Program-made: the position numbers and the translations under genes
Shown: positions 54,686 through 63,252 of the stretch, in pieces
How positions within the stretch are numbered: position 1 is the stretch's first letter
How the letters are laid out: the number at the start of each line of letters is the position of its first letter
The notes under the pieces: model-generated
What the model saw: only the letters and a program-made list of their open reading frames with translations
What the model was told of the DNA's origin: nothing
Databases searched by the model: none
NCBI RefSeq assembly: GCF_000724485.1
Contig: NZ_CP007739.1
Coordinates: forward strand, 2,278,843 to 2,342,842
Reading direction: 5' to 3'
DNA from: Bacillus methanolicus MGA3
GTDB lineage: Bacteria; Bacillota; Bacilli; Bacillales; Cytobacillaceae
DNA length: 64,000 nucleotides

Positions 54686-55039
54686 TTAGTTTTCAGATAA
54701 CGTTGGCCTTACATTTTGCAGCAGACGGCTATTATTCAACATTTGATTATTAAAAAGAATATTTCCTGCCTGATATCCAGCATAATTCCCAATCCGGTTT
54801 CCAATTATGCTTCCGATAATAGACCCTATGATCGTTCCTGCACCCGGTATAATGGCTGATCCAAGAATCGCTCCATATTCAAAACCAGCCATAATGCCTA
54901 AACTCCCGGTAAGATTTTTAGAAGTTTGAATAGCATACTCTTTTTTATCCATTTTGCCAGAAGCCATGGCTTGAGTGTCCTGTAATTGTGCCATTCCTCC
55001 TGAAATGACTCCAGCCCAAAGTGAAACTCCTTTAAACAT
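54686..55039 (-). CDS. Glycine-zipper membrane protein
   Basis: 117 residues. The start at 55039 (MFKGVSLWAGVISGG) is behind AAAGGAGGA. The middle is very Gly/Ala-rich with repeated G-x3-G patterns (GIMAGFEYGAILGSAIIPGA, then GSIIGSIIGNRIGNYAGY), typical of a glycine-zipper hairpin that packs in the membrane, possibly as an oligomer or pore. It has no signal peptide or lipobox. Located just past the 178-residue gene and convergent with it. Part of the P-ATPase neighbourhood by position only. Confidence 0.78.
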   Translation of the reverse strand: MFKGVSLWAGVISGGMAQLQDTQAMASGKMDKKEYAIQTSKNLTGSLGIMAGFEYGAILGSAIIPGAGTIIGSIIGSIIGNRIGNYAGYQAGNILFNNQMLNNSRLLQNVRPTLSEN

Positions 55040-55146
55040 GAACCATCCTCCTTTCACTGTATAATTTGTCCAAAAAATCTAAAATAATGTCAGCACTTAA
55101 AAAAATTTAAAGAAATCATTCTTTTTGACCATATTTATGAAACGCA

Positions 55147-57270
55147 TTATTCTTCATCATCTGCTACTTCGTATGCCCATTCAAAAAAAATCATTTGGCT
55201 GTCTATATCTTCATCATTTGGATTTTTCTTTACATAAGAATAAATTCCATATTGGTCTTGTTCCCGTGCTTTTACATTATCACTTAAAAGAATGGTTAAT
55301 ATTTGTTTGAGCCTCTCCTTAAGTTCTTGATTAAAAACAGGGAAAGCAATTTCAAGTCTTTTTTCCATATTTCGTGTCATTAAATCCGCTGAGGAAAGGA
55401 GGATTTTCTCTTCACCGTTATGATGAAAATAATAAATACGGCTATGCTCTAAAAAACGTCCAACAATACTTCGGACTCGGATATTCTCACTAACCCCTTT
55501 AATGCCCGGACGGAGACAGCATATTCCTCGAACGATAAGGTCAATCTTTACTCCAGCATTTGAAGCTTCATAAAACTTCATAATTAATTGCTTATCTGTA
55601 AATGAATTCATTTTCGCTATGATTCTTCCATTCGAAAATTGTTGATGATACTCAATTTCTTTGTCAATCAGCCTAAGGAATTCATCACGAATATCGAAAG
55701 GAGACACAGAAAAATGGTGAAAATCCGGCTTTTCCATAAAACCGCTTAAATAATTAAAAAAATTGGTTGCATCTATTCCGAATTCAGAATTTGAAGTAAT
55801 AAATCCTAAATCGGTATAAACTTTTGCTGTTTCTTCATTATAATTTCCAGTTCCCAAATGAACAAAACGCTGGATATTACCATTCATTTTGCGAACAATG
55901 AGTGTGATTTTGCTATGAGTTTTTAATAATGTTTTCCCGTAAATAACATGGCAGCCTGATTTTTCAAGCTCTTTTGCCCAATGTACATTATGTTCCTCAT
56001 TAAATCGTGCTTTTAGTTCAACAAGAACAAGTACTTGTTTTCCACTTTCAGCTGCCTTTTTTAAATTTTCAATGATTGGAGATTTTTCACTCACTCGATA
56101 AAGAGTTTGTTTAATGGCCATAACATCAGGATCCTCAGCAGCTAACCGTATAAAATGAATAGCAGGTTCAAAAGATTCATACGGATGGTGAAGCAAGATA
56201 TCTTTTTTAGCAGCAACATCAAAAATATTTTCTTTCTTACCGCTTATTTCATTGATAAGATCCTTAGCAGGCTGGGGAATTAACGTTTCAAAAATCAAAT
56301 GTTCCTTGAAAGGAGCAATTTGTTTATAAAAATTAAATAAAAACGTTAAGTCAAGAGGACCGTTTAAAAAATACGTGTCATTCTCGTGTATTTCCAACTC
56401 ACTTAATAAATAAGAAAAAATTTCTTTATCAATGAAGTTTTTTGATATCTCCAACCGGACGGCTGCTCCCCAATTTCTCATTTTCAACTCTTCTTCGATT
56501 TCTTTTAAAAGGTCTCTAGCACCCTCCTCGTGTATTTCTAAATCCGCATTTCTAGTAATGCGGAATTGTGTCACGGATTCAACATGCAACCCGCGGAACA
56601 GCTTGTGGACAAAGTGGCTAATGAGGTCCTCTATTAATACAAATTGCTTCATATTACTTTCGATTTTATTTGGAACTGCAACGAATCGTTCAAATCCTCT
56701 TGGTATTTGCACAATTCCCAATTTTTTTGGGAGTGTTGATGCTTCCCTCTTATCGGATAAAACCACTGCAAGATTCATACTTTTATTAGCCAATAAAGGA
56801 AAAGGGCGGTAAGCATCAATTGCCATTGGTGTTAATACAGGAAAAATAACTTGATCAAAATGTTGTTCCAATTCAATTAATGCTTCTTTCGAAAGATCTT
56901 TAATTGGAAGAAAAGAAACTTCTTCTTTTTCTAACAATGATAAAAGCTGTTTGAACGTCTTGTATTGTGTTTGAACCAGTTCATGGGTAATTTCCACAAT
57001 TTTCATTACTTGTTGTTTAGGAGTTAATCCGGCTTTATTTTCAGGTTTTGTGAACCCTGCTTTTATCTGGTCTTTAAGACCAGCCACTCTAACCATAAAA
57101 AACTCGTCAAGATTTGAACTAAAAATGGCCAGGAATTTGAGCCTTTCAAGTAAAGGATTCCGTTCATCAAGTGCTTCTTCTAAGACTCGTTTATTAAAAG
57201 CTAACCAGCTAAGTTCCCGGTTATTAAAGTAAGCAGGTTGATTGAAATCATGAAACTCTGGCAAATCCAT
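55147..57270 (-). CDS. ppk: Polyphosphate kinase 1
   Basis: 707 residues of Ppk1, making inorganic polyphosphate from ATP. The four domains are in order (N, H, C1, C2). Key segments are NRELSWLAFNKRVLEEA at the N-terminus, HHPYESFEPAIHFIRLAA, the histidine that becomes phosphorylated in LKTHSKITLIVRK, FVHLGTGNYNEETAK and SSADLMTRNMEKRLE. It overlaps no neighbour and lies 49 nt downstream of ppx in the same direction. B. subtilis has no ppk here. Confidence 0.96.
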   Translation of the reverse strand: MDLPEFHDFNQPAYFNNRELSWLAFNKRVLEEALDERNPLLERLKFLAIFSSNLDEFFMVRVAGLKDQIKAGFTKPENKAGLTPKQQVMKIVEITHELVQTQYKTFKQLLSLLEKEEVSFLPIKDLSKEALIELEQHFDQVIFPVLTPMAIDAYRPFPLLANKSMNLAVVLSDKREASTLPKKLGIVQIPRGFERFVAVPNKIESNMKQFVLIEDLISHFVHKLFRGLHVESVTQFRITRNADLEIHEEGARDLLKEIEEELKMRNWGAAVRLEISKNFIDKEIFSYLLSELEIHENDTYFLNGPLDLTFLFNFYKQIAPFKEHLIFETLIPQPAKDLINEISGKKENIFDVAAKKDILLHHPYESFEPAIHFIRLAAEDPDVMAIKQTLYRVSEKSPIIENLKKAAESGKQVLVLVELKARFNEEHNVHWAKELEKSGCHVIYGKTLLKTHSKITLIVRKMNGNIQRFVHLGTGNYNEETAKVYTDLGFITSNSEFGIDATNFFNYLSGFMEKPDFHHFSVSPFDIRDEFLRLIDKEIEYHQQFSNGRIIAKMNSFTDKQLIMKFYEASNAGVKIDLIVRGICCLRPGIKGVSENIRVRSIVGRFLEHSRIYYFHHNGEEKILLSSADLMTRNMEKRLEIAFPVFNQELKERLKQILTILLSDNVKAREQDQYGIYSYVKKNPNDEDIDSQMIFFEWAYEVADDEE

Positions 57271-57318
57271 TTCACCACTTTTCCCACTGGGATTTTTCGT
57301 GACAATTTTTTTAAAAAA

Positions 57319-58851
57319 TTAACTGAGTAATTTAAAATCTAAATTTATCTTTTTCCCAAGAGCATTTTCTAAATGCTTGATCTGTTTTTCTGCTTCCTGT
57401 TGTTCCAATTGCCAGCTCTTATTGCAATAAAACTCAAGTTGAATATGGTCTTTTCCTTCTATAAATCGAATATCTTGGACAATTTGTCTTTTTGTACTGT
57501 TTAGAATGAATGAAAATTTTAATATTGCTCCCAAGACCCTTAATTTTTGTCTGTCTTGTTTTGTAAACCATTCTTTAAATGGCTGAATATTTTGTTTAAA
57601 AGTAGCCTTTGAGTGATAAGAAGCTAATAAAGCAATTTTTATACGATCACGGTGGGAAACTCCATTAATATTGCTGGTCGATAAAATATAAAATGTATGT
57701 CGGCTCGCAGAATCTCTTTCAATAAATTCTCCTACATTGTAAATGAAACTAGCGCATCTTAAATCTTGTATATCATTTTCATTAACTTCAAATATCCTTG
57801 TTTTACGTATTGAATCCAAAAACATCTTCACTGTATTCATTACGGCATATCTTTTTTCCAAATCTATTTCGTATTCAATAGCCAATTGACGCAGATTTTT
57901 TTCTAACAGGTGCTGATTATTATGTTCATTAACAATATCGTTCCTTATCTCATCAAATAAAATTCCTTCTCTAATCCCTTTTTGACTGAATTGAAAAAAT
58001 GGTGCATTCACAACCTGATAAATTGTCAGAAACACTTCAATGGCAGGAATGATTATATCTGCTCGTTCTTTTGAAAGGCCCTCAACGTTTTGGAGTTCAG
58101 AAAAGGATAACGATGTTAATTTTTCTTTTACCGTCAAAATATCTTTTAAATTCATCTCATATTGATGAATCGAATTAATGGGATAACTCTTTATTGCCTG
58201 GTCAATCTTCCCTAAATTTCTGGCACTTCCACCAATCCCCACAATCGGCAGACGGCAATTTTTTAGCCAATCACATTCCAGAAACTTAGATTGTAAAAAT
58301 GCAGATAAATTACTCATCTCATCACTAGTAGGGACTTTATCTTTTATAAATTGTTGTTTTAATGTTAATGCCCCAAAAGGATAACTATGAGAGTGAACCA
58401 TTTTTCGATTAATAAATTTGGTGATTTCTGTGCTGCCTCCGCCAATATCAATCGTTATTCCATCTTGTATCCAAGTTGAGTTAATAATACCAAGGAATCC
58501 ATAATATGCTTCTTTTTCCCCGGATAAAATTTCAACAGAAAGCCCAATTTCTTCCCTTATCGATTTCTTAATTTCTTCTTTATTTTTTGCCTGTCTTATC
58601 GCAGCTGTTGCAACCACTTTAATCAATGTTCCATTATGCAAAGACACAATCTCTTTAAAAACCTTTAAAGTGTCCTTAAGGATTCTTAGACCCTCGGAAG
58701 TTAATATTTGTTCATAATTTAGATAGTTTTGAAGCCGAGCTGAAACCTTAATATTTTCGACTTCCTTTAGAACGTTTTCCTCTTTATGTAGGTAAATAGC
58801 TAATCTAATCGTGTTAGATCCGATATCAATAATGGCTAATTTCTTTTCCAC
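57319..58851 (-). CDS. ppx: Exopolyphosphatase (Ppx/GppA family)
   Basis: About 510 residues. The ASKHA phosphatase core has IDIGSNTIRLAIY and IDIGGGSTEITKF (phosphate-binding loops) and GIGGSARNLGKI, followed by a C-terminal HD-like domain (GVSHRDRIKIALLASYHSKA). It removes phosphate from polyphosphate chain ends or splits pppGpp. I put the start at the GTG at 58851 because AAGGA precedes it by about 8 nt; an ATG at 58860 lies directly against that site. First gene of the ppx-ppk pair. Confidence 0.94.
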   Translation of the reverse strand: MEKKLAIIDIGSNTIRLAIYLHKEENVLKEVENIKVSARLQNYLNYEQILTSEGLRILKDTLKVFKEIVSLHNGTLIKVVATAAIRQAKNKEEIKKSIREEIGLSVEILSGEKEAYYGFLGIINSTWIQDGITIDIGGGSTEITKFINRKMVHSHSYPFGALTLKQQFIKDKVPTSDEMSNLSAFLQSKFLECDWLKNCRLPIVGIGGSARNLGKIDQAIKSYPINSIHQYEMNLKDILTVKEKLTSLSFSELQNVEGLSKERADIIIPAIEVFLTIYQVVNAPFFQFSQKGIREGILFDEIRNDIVNEHNNQHLLEKNLRQLAIEYEIDLEKRYAVMNTVKMFLDSIRKTRIFEVNENDIQDLRCASFIYNVGEFIERDSASRHTFYILSTSNINGVSHRDRIKIALLASYHSKATFKQNIQPFKEWFTKQDRQKLRVLGAILKFSFILNSTKRQIVQDIRFIEGKDHIQLEFYCNKSWQLEQQEAEKQIKHLENALGKKINLDFKLLS

Positions 58852-58953
58852 TTTTTTCATCCTTGTTTTTTTATTGCCTACTAACGAAAGAAGGTATATT
58901 TATTATTATTTATTGTAAAAGGTATTATTATAATATGCCGAATTTAAATAAAT

Positions 58954-58990
58954 AAAAAAAGTACACCACTTAAAAAAGTGATGTACTTTT
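58954..58990 (-). terminator. Terminator after sodA
   Basis: AAAAGTACATCACTT pairs with AAGTGGTGTACTTTT (one mismatch) and is followed by T-run, 55 nt past the sodA stop. Confidence 0.85.
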
Positions 58991-59044
58991 GTTCACTGAT
59001 TACATATTTTCAATTGACAGAAACCCCTCTGCCTTTTTCTTCAG

Positions 59045-59656
59045 TTATTTTTTTGCAGCGCTGTAACGCTTAGCAACTTCATCCCAGTTAATCACATTGA
59101 AGAAAGCACTGATATATTCAGGACGGCGATTTTGATATTTTAAGTAATATGCATGCTCCCATACGTCCAAACCTAAAATTGGAGTTTTACCTTCCATTAA
59201 CGGTGAATCCTGATTTGGAGTGCTAGTCACTTCAAGTTCACCATTGTTAACGACAAGCCATGCCCAACCTGAACCGAAACGAGTTGCAGCTGCTTTTGTA
59301 AATTCTTCTTTAAAGCCTTCAAAGCTTCCAAACTTGCTGTTAATCGCATCAGCTAATTCACCAGTTGGCTCACCGCCGCCGTTTGGAGAAAGGATTTGCC
59401 AGAATAAAGAATGGTTTGCATGGCCTCCTCCGTTGTTGCGAACGGCAGTACGTACAGCTTCAGGTACTGCATCAAGGTTGGAAATGACTTCTTCAACTGT
59501 TTTAGAAAGAAGCTCTTCGTTTCCTTCTAAAGCGTTGTTTAAGTTTGTAACGTAAGTGTTGTGGTGTTTTGTGTGATGGATGTTCATTGTTTCTTTGTCG
59601 ATATGAGGCTCTAATGCATCATAAGCATAAGGTAATTGTGGTAATTCAAATGCCAT
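59045..59656 (-). CDS. sodA: Superoxide dismutase, Mn/Fe type
   Basis: 203 residues. The four metal ligands are in place: [10 protein letters not shown] near residue 27, [10 protein letters not shown] near 82, [15 protein letters not shown] with Asp and His near 164 and 168. [15 protein letters not shown] is the usual N-terminus. It converts superoxide to peroxide and oxygen in the cytoplasm. AAGGAGGAAATG precedes the ATG at 59656. The sequence pattern is that of Bacillus Mn-SOD. Confidence 0.97.
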   Translation of the reverse strand: MAFELPQLPYAYDALEPHIDKETMNIHHTKHHNTYVTNLNNALEGNEELLSKTVEEVISNLDAVPEAVRTAVRNNGGGHANHSLFWQILSPNGGGEPTGELADAINSKFGSFEGFKEEFTKAAATRFGSGWAWLVVNNGELEVTSTPNQDSPLMEGKTPILGLDVWEHAYYLKYQNRRPEYISAFFNVINWDEVAKRYSAAKK

Positions 59657-59938
59657 TTTTCATTTCCTCCTTATGTAAAAATAATTGTATTTTGCTTTAG
59701 AACATTTTCCATTTGTATAATTCTGAAAAATAAAATAGTTCTAAAGCTCTTTAAGTTAAGATTACCAAAGTTGGAGAATCGTTTCAAATGAAATGCTTTT
59801 ACAAGAAGCATGTTTTTAGTTTCCTGCAAAAATGAAACGAAGACAAATATACAATTCCCTCCGTTTTTAAAATTATACAGACTAATCGTTTTTTCAATAG
59901 TTGTCATTTTTCATAAATATCAAAGTTCCAACCTTTTT

Positions 59939-60421
59939 TTAAAGAACTGCAAACACAAAATAGATAATCATAATTGCTTGAATAATACCTTTAACAAAAA
60001 TGCTGCTGATAAAACCGGCAACAGAACCAAAACCAATTTTTACGGCATCTTTAAAATCTTTTTTATTTACAAGCCATTCAGCAAGAATCGCTCCCAAAAA
60101 AGGCCCAATTAAAATGCCTAAAAACGGGATGATAAAAGGTCCGGCAAGAATTCCAATTGTGCTCCCCCAAACCCCTGCTTTTGAACCGCCGTACTTTTTT
60201 ACCGCAATCAAATTGGCAATATAATCTGCTCCAAAAAGAAGAATTACAAACAGTCCTTGAATCAACCAAAAATACCAGCTAAACGGTTCGAACGAAAAGA
60301 AAATCCCGTATAACAAAAATCCGCCCGCTATAAACAACACGCTCGGAATAACAGGATAGACTAAGCCGATAAAAGCGACAGCAAACAATAAAATAATAAT
60401 TGCCCAATAAATGTACTCCAT
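59939..60421 (-). CDS. yqgC: YqgC, DUF456 membrane protein
   Basis: 160 residues with about five membrane segments and two glycine-rich loops (KYGGSKAGVWGSTIGILAGP, then GPFLGAILAEWLVNKK). DUF456 is a glycine-zipper membrane family of unknown role. Position next to sodA matches B. subtilis. The ATG at 60421 follows GAAGGAAGTT. Confidence 0.9.
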   Translation of the reverse strand: MEYIYWAIIILLFAVAFIGLVYPVIPSVLFIAGGFLLYGIFFSFEPFSWYFWLIQGLFVILLFGADYIANLIAVKKYGGSKAGVWGSTIGILAGPFIIPFLGILIGPFLGAILAEWLVNKKDFKDAVKIGFGSVAGFISSIFVKGIIQAIMIIYFVFAVL

Positions 60422-60626
60422 ACATAACTTCCTTCAATGATAAAGTAAAATGCAAGAGGAGCATCCCTTTTACTCAATATTTTACCATAATCTTGCTCCT
60501 GTAAGACTACCTCGGTATGGCTTTTTCAATTTCCAACCTGTATCAATAGATATGCATAACTTGTACAATATGCGCTGTATAGCTAAAATAAAATAATGAA
60601 TCTTTTTTGTAAAGGCGTGTTATGTG

Positions 60627-61394
60627 ATGAATATTTTTAAGCAAATGTTTAAGAGCCTGTATTCACCGAAGGATATCTCTCTTTATCGCTTTCATGGAAT
60701 TGGAAAAACTATCCTTTATGTTTTTCTTCTCACTTTGTTATCAGTGATCCCGACGGTCTATTATATCTCAGCTGCTGTCATAAACGGATTAGATGCAGCC
60801 CAAACTGCAGTAAAGGAACAATTCCCCAAATTCACGATTGAAAATGGGAAACTAGAGGCTCAGCAAGTTGCACCTATTATCATAAATCATGATGATTTTG
60901 CGATTATATTTGACAGTACAGGAAAAGTAAACGAGGACGATTTGTCCAACGAGGACAATGCAATCGCTTTTTTGCACAATGAAATATTTTTTGTTGCAGG
61001 CGGAAATATTCAATCGTATCCATATTCAATGTTTACGTTTCCAATAACAAATTCCGACCTACAAAAATTTTTAGATACGTTAGACTCGGTAACAGGGATT
61101 ATACTCGTGATTATGGCTATCTTTATCTACATTTTTTCAGTCGGCATGAAATTTATTGAAATTTCTATATATGCTTTATTTGGGCTTCTGTTCAAGAATA
61201 TGACAGGAAAAAATTTACAGTACCGTCACTTATGGAGAATGGCAGCATACTCTGTGACATTGCCAACGATCTTTTTTACGATCATGGCAGCACTGCAAAC
61301 TTCCGTATTAAATGGATTTCTTATTAACTGGTTTGCCTCACTTCTTGTGTTATTCCTTGCGATTAAAGAGGTTCCAAAACGAAAACAAAATTAA
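60627..61394 (+). CDS. yqgB: YqgB, DUF1189 membrane protein
   Basis: 255 residues. A short cytoplasmic N-terminus (FKQMFKSLYSPKDISLYRFH), helix 1 at about 25-48, an extracytoplasmic domain (about 50-155) and three or four helices in the C-terminal part. It is DUF1189, a Bacillus family, function unknown. AAAGGCGTG lies upstream; the start is the ATG at 60627 or a GTG at 60624. Divergent from yqgC. Confidence 0.9.
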   Translation: MNIFKQMFKSLYSPKDISLYRFHGIGKTILYVFLLTLLSVIPTVYYISAAVINGLDAAQTAVKEQFPKFTIENGKLEAQQVAPIIINHDDFAIIFDSTGKVNEDDLSNEDNAIAFLHNEIFFVAGGNIQSYPYSMFTFPITNSDLQKFLDTLDSVTGIILVIMAIFIYIFSVGMKFIEISIYALFGLLFKNMTGKNLQYRHLWRMAAYSVTLPTIFFTIMAALQTSVLNGFLINWFASLLVLFLAIKEVPKRKQN

Positions 61395-61425
61395 CACGCA
61401 TCAAATAGTGCAGATGCAAAAACCC

Positions 61426-61460
61426 GGAGCTGTTTCCTTAAGGAAATGGCTCCCTTTTTA
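61426..61460 (+). terminator. Terminator after yqgB
   Basis: GGAGC, TG, TTTCCT, TA, AGGAAA, TG, GCTCC, then CTTTTT: a double-stem hairpin. Confidence 0.82.
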
Positions 61461-61496
61461 TTCATTGAGCTTTGTTTGGAAAATTTTTTTAAACTT

Positions 61497-62717
61497 TTAT
61501 CTTTGACCGGGGCGCAATGATTGAATCAAAGAAAAATATTCTCTTCGATTTGAAAAAACAAAATAGAAAAAACTTGCTAGCAGGATTAGAGCAGGATAAA
61601 TAAAAATTCTTTCATCCTCATCCATCCAATTCTCAAAAACAACAGGCCCTAATGCTACGCCAAGAAATCGAAAAGTTCCATACAAGCTGACCACAAAACC
61701 CCGTTCCGAGTCCGGGACCGATGAAGTAACAGCCATATTGATGGACGGCAAAATAAACCCCATACTTCCAAACGCCAATGTTATGAAAAATAGTAAAAAT
61801 GAAAATGAGTGAAACAAAATTAAGGCAATGAAACAGCCAACCATCAATATGTTTCCAAGAAAAAGAAGCCCGTTCAATTCTTCTCGGCATGTTTTAAGCC
61901 GTTTCCCTGTCCAATAAGAGACAATCGTCATAGCGCCAAGAGGAAACATATAAGTGACTCCTTTAAAAAAACCATCGATTTGATATGTTTCCTCGATTAA
62001 GAATGATAGATAATATAAGATGCCAAACATGACAAACATGCTGACTCCTCCCGAAAGATACAGAGGAAAAAGGAAATTCCTTTTCTTGTTGAACGTTTTT
62101 AAAATTTTGATCGTATATTCATTAATCGAAAAAAAATCCTTTCCGCTTTTAGCTTTTGGAACATGTTTTTTTATGCCCCAATAGGAAATTGCTGCTGTTA
62201 CCGGAAACAAATAAAATGCCAAATACCAGGACTTTAATGCAGCTAGAGCCCCGAGTACAGGCGCTACCAACTTTCCTGCACCGTTATACACTTCCAAAAC
62301 ACCTAGAACTTTGCTGCGATTATCGGTGAAAATATCACCAACGAGAGCCATAGCAAGCGGTGTCGTGCCTGCGGCTCCAATTCCTTGAATGATTCTCCCT
62401 GTTAACAACACTGAAAAACTTATTCTGTTTGAAGGAATCAGCCCGCTTAATCCGCAAATGAAACTTCCTGTTATTACGAAAAGCAGTGACAAAAGGATCA
62501 TGAGTCTTCTCCCCCACCGGTCAGAAAGAAATCCGATAAAAGGGATGATTATTGCTGCTGGGATGCTAAACATGCTTAAAATGAGACCGGTTTCAAAACC
62601 TGACAAATTGAGACTTCTCCGAATATCAGGAAGAATAGGAATTAGCATCGAATTCCCTAGCACCATAACAAATGGCAAAAGACCGAGATAAAAAATTAAT
62701 AGACGTTCTTTTTTCAT
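61497..62717 (-). CDS. MFS transporter, drug efflux type
   Basis: 406 residues, about 12 helices. Motif A GFLSDRWGRRLMILLSL between helices 2 and 3, motif B-like LTGRIIQGIGAAGTTPLA in helix 4, and motif C-like GKLVAPVLGALAA in helix 5 point to a DHA1-type proton antiporter. Substrate unknown. The ATG at 62717 follows GGAGGGATTATCA. It lies between yqgB and yqfZ, where B. subtilis has yqgA; this gene is not similar to YqgA, so it is a replacement or insertion. Confidence 0.88.
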   Translation of the reverse strand: MKKERLLIFYLGLLPFVMVLGNSMLIPILPDIRRSLNLSGFETGLILSMFSIPAAIIIPFIGFLSDRWGRRLMILLSLLFVITGSFICGLSGLIPSNRISFSVLLTGRIIQGIGAAGTTPLAMALVGDIFTDNRSKVLGVLEVYNGAGKLVAPVLGALAALKSWYLAFYLFPVTAAISYWGIKKHVPKAKSGKDFFSINEYTIKILKTFNKKRNFLFPLYLSGGVSMFVMFGILYYLSFLIEETYQIDGFFKGVTYMFPLGAMTIVSYWTGKRLKTCREELNGLLFLGNILMVGCFIALILFHSFSFLLFFITLAFGSMGFILPSINMAVTSSVPDSERGFVVSLYGTFRFLGVALGPVVFENWMDEDERIFIYPALILLASFFYFVFSNRREYFSLIQSLRPGQR

Positions 62718-62806
62718 TGATAATCCCTCCAATTTTTTAAAAGAAGGTCTATAAAAACTTGGACAAGCATACATATTGGCAAAACCCCTTTTTGGAGGAT
62801 TGCAAT

Positions 62807-63133
62807 ATGAAACGTCTTTTTGCATTACTGGCTGGAATATTAGTGATCTATGTGATTTATTATGACTTAAATCATGGAACTCTACCCTCTGTTAAAGAAC
62901 AAAAGATTGAGGATTCCTATGCAGAGCTGCCATCCATGCCATATTTCGAAAAACAAGTACAGCCTGGAGATACGGTGTTATCAATTGTTGAAAATAGATT
63001 AAATGGACCCATCCCCGTTTCTATTTCCAAAGTCGTTGAACATTTTCAATTACTAAATGATGGAAAGAAACCAGAAGATATTCAAGTAGGGAAAACATAC
63101 AGATTTCCGGATTATAATAAAAAGAACTTTTGA
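62807..63133 (+). CDS. yqfZ: YqfZ, membrane-anchored LysM-like protein
   Basis: 108 residues: an N-terminal membrane anchor (MKRLFALLAGILVIYVIYYD), a short linker, then a LysM-like domain (VQPGDTVLSIVENRLNGPIP, LNDGKKPEDIQVGKTYRFPD), which may bind peptidoglycan. TTGGAGGAT precedes the ATG at 62807. It lies just upstream of ispG, as in B. subtilis. Function unknown. Confidence 0.88.
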   Translation: MKRLFALLAGILVIYVIYYDLNHGTLPSVKEQKIEDSYAELPSMPYFEKQVQPGDTVLSIVENRLNGPIPVSISKVVEHFQLLNDGKKPEDIQVGKTYRFPDYNKKNF

Positions 63134-63252
63134 TGACCTAATTGGAAAAAACGATGATTCTTGTCAATGCAAGTTGTTCACTGATACAATAAAATTGTCT
63201 GGACTTTCTTTGATTATGTCGAATCCATTATGTTAAAAGGAGCGAATCACCG

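Noticed and set aside
49018..55039. Prophage or integrative element carrying the ATPase locus
   Set aside because: No integrase, direct repeats, tRNA target or phage gene flank it, and base composition looks like that of the neighbours.
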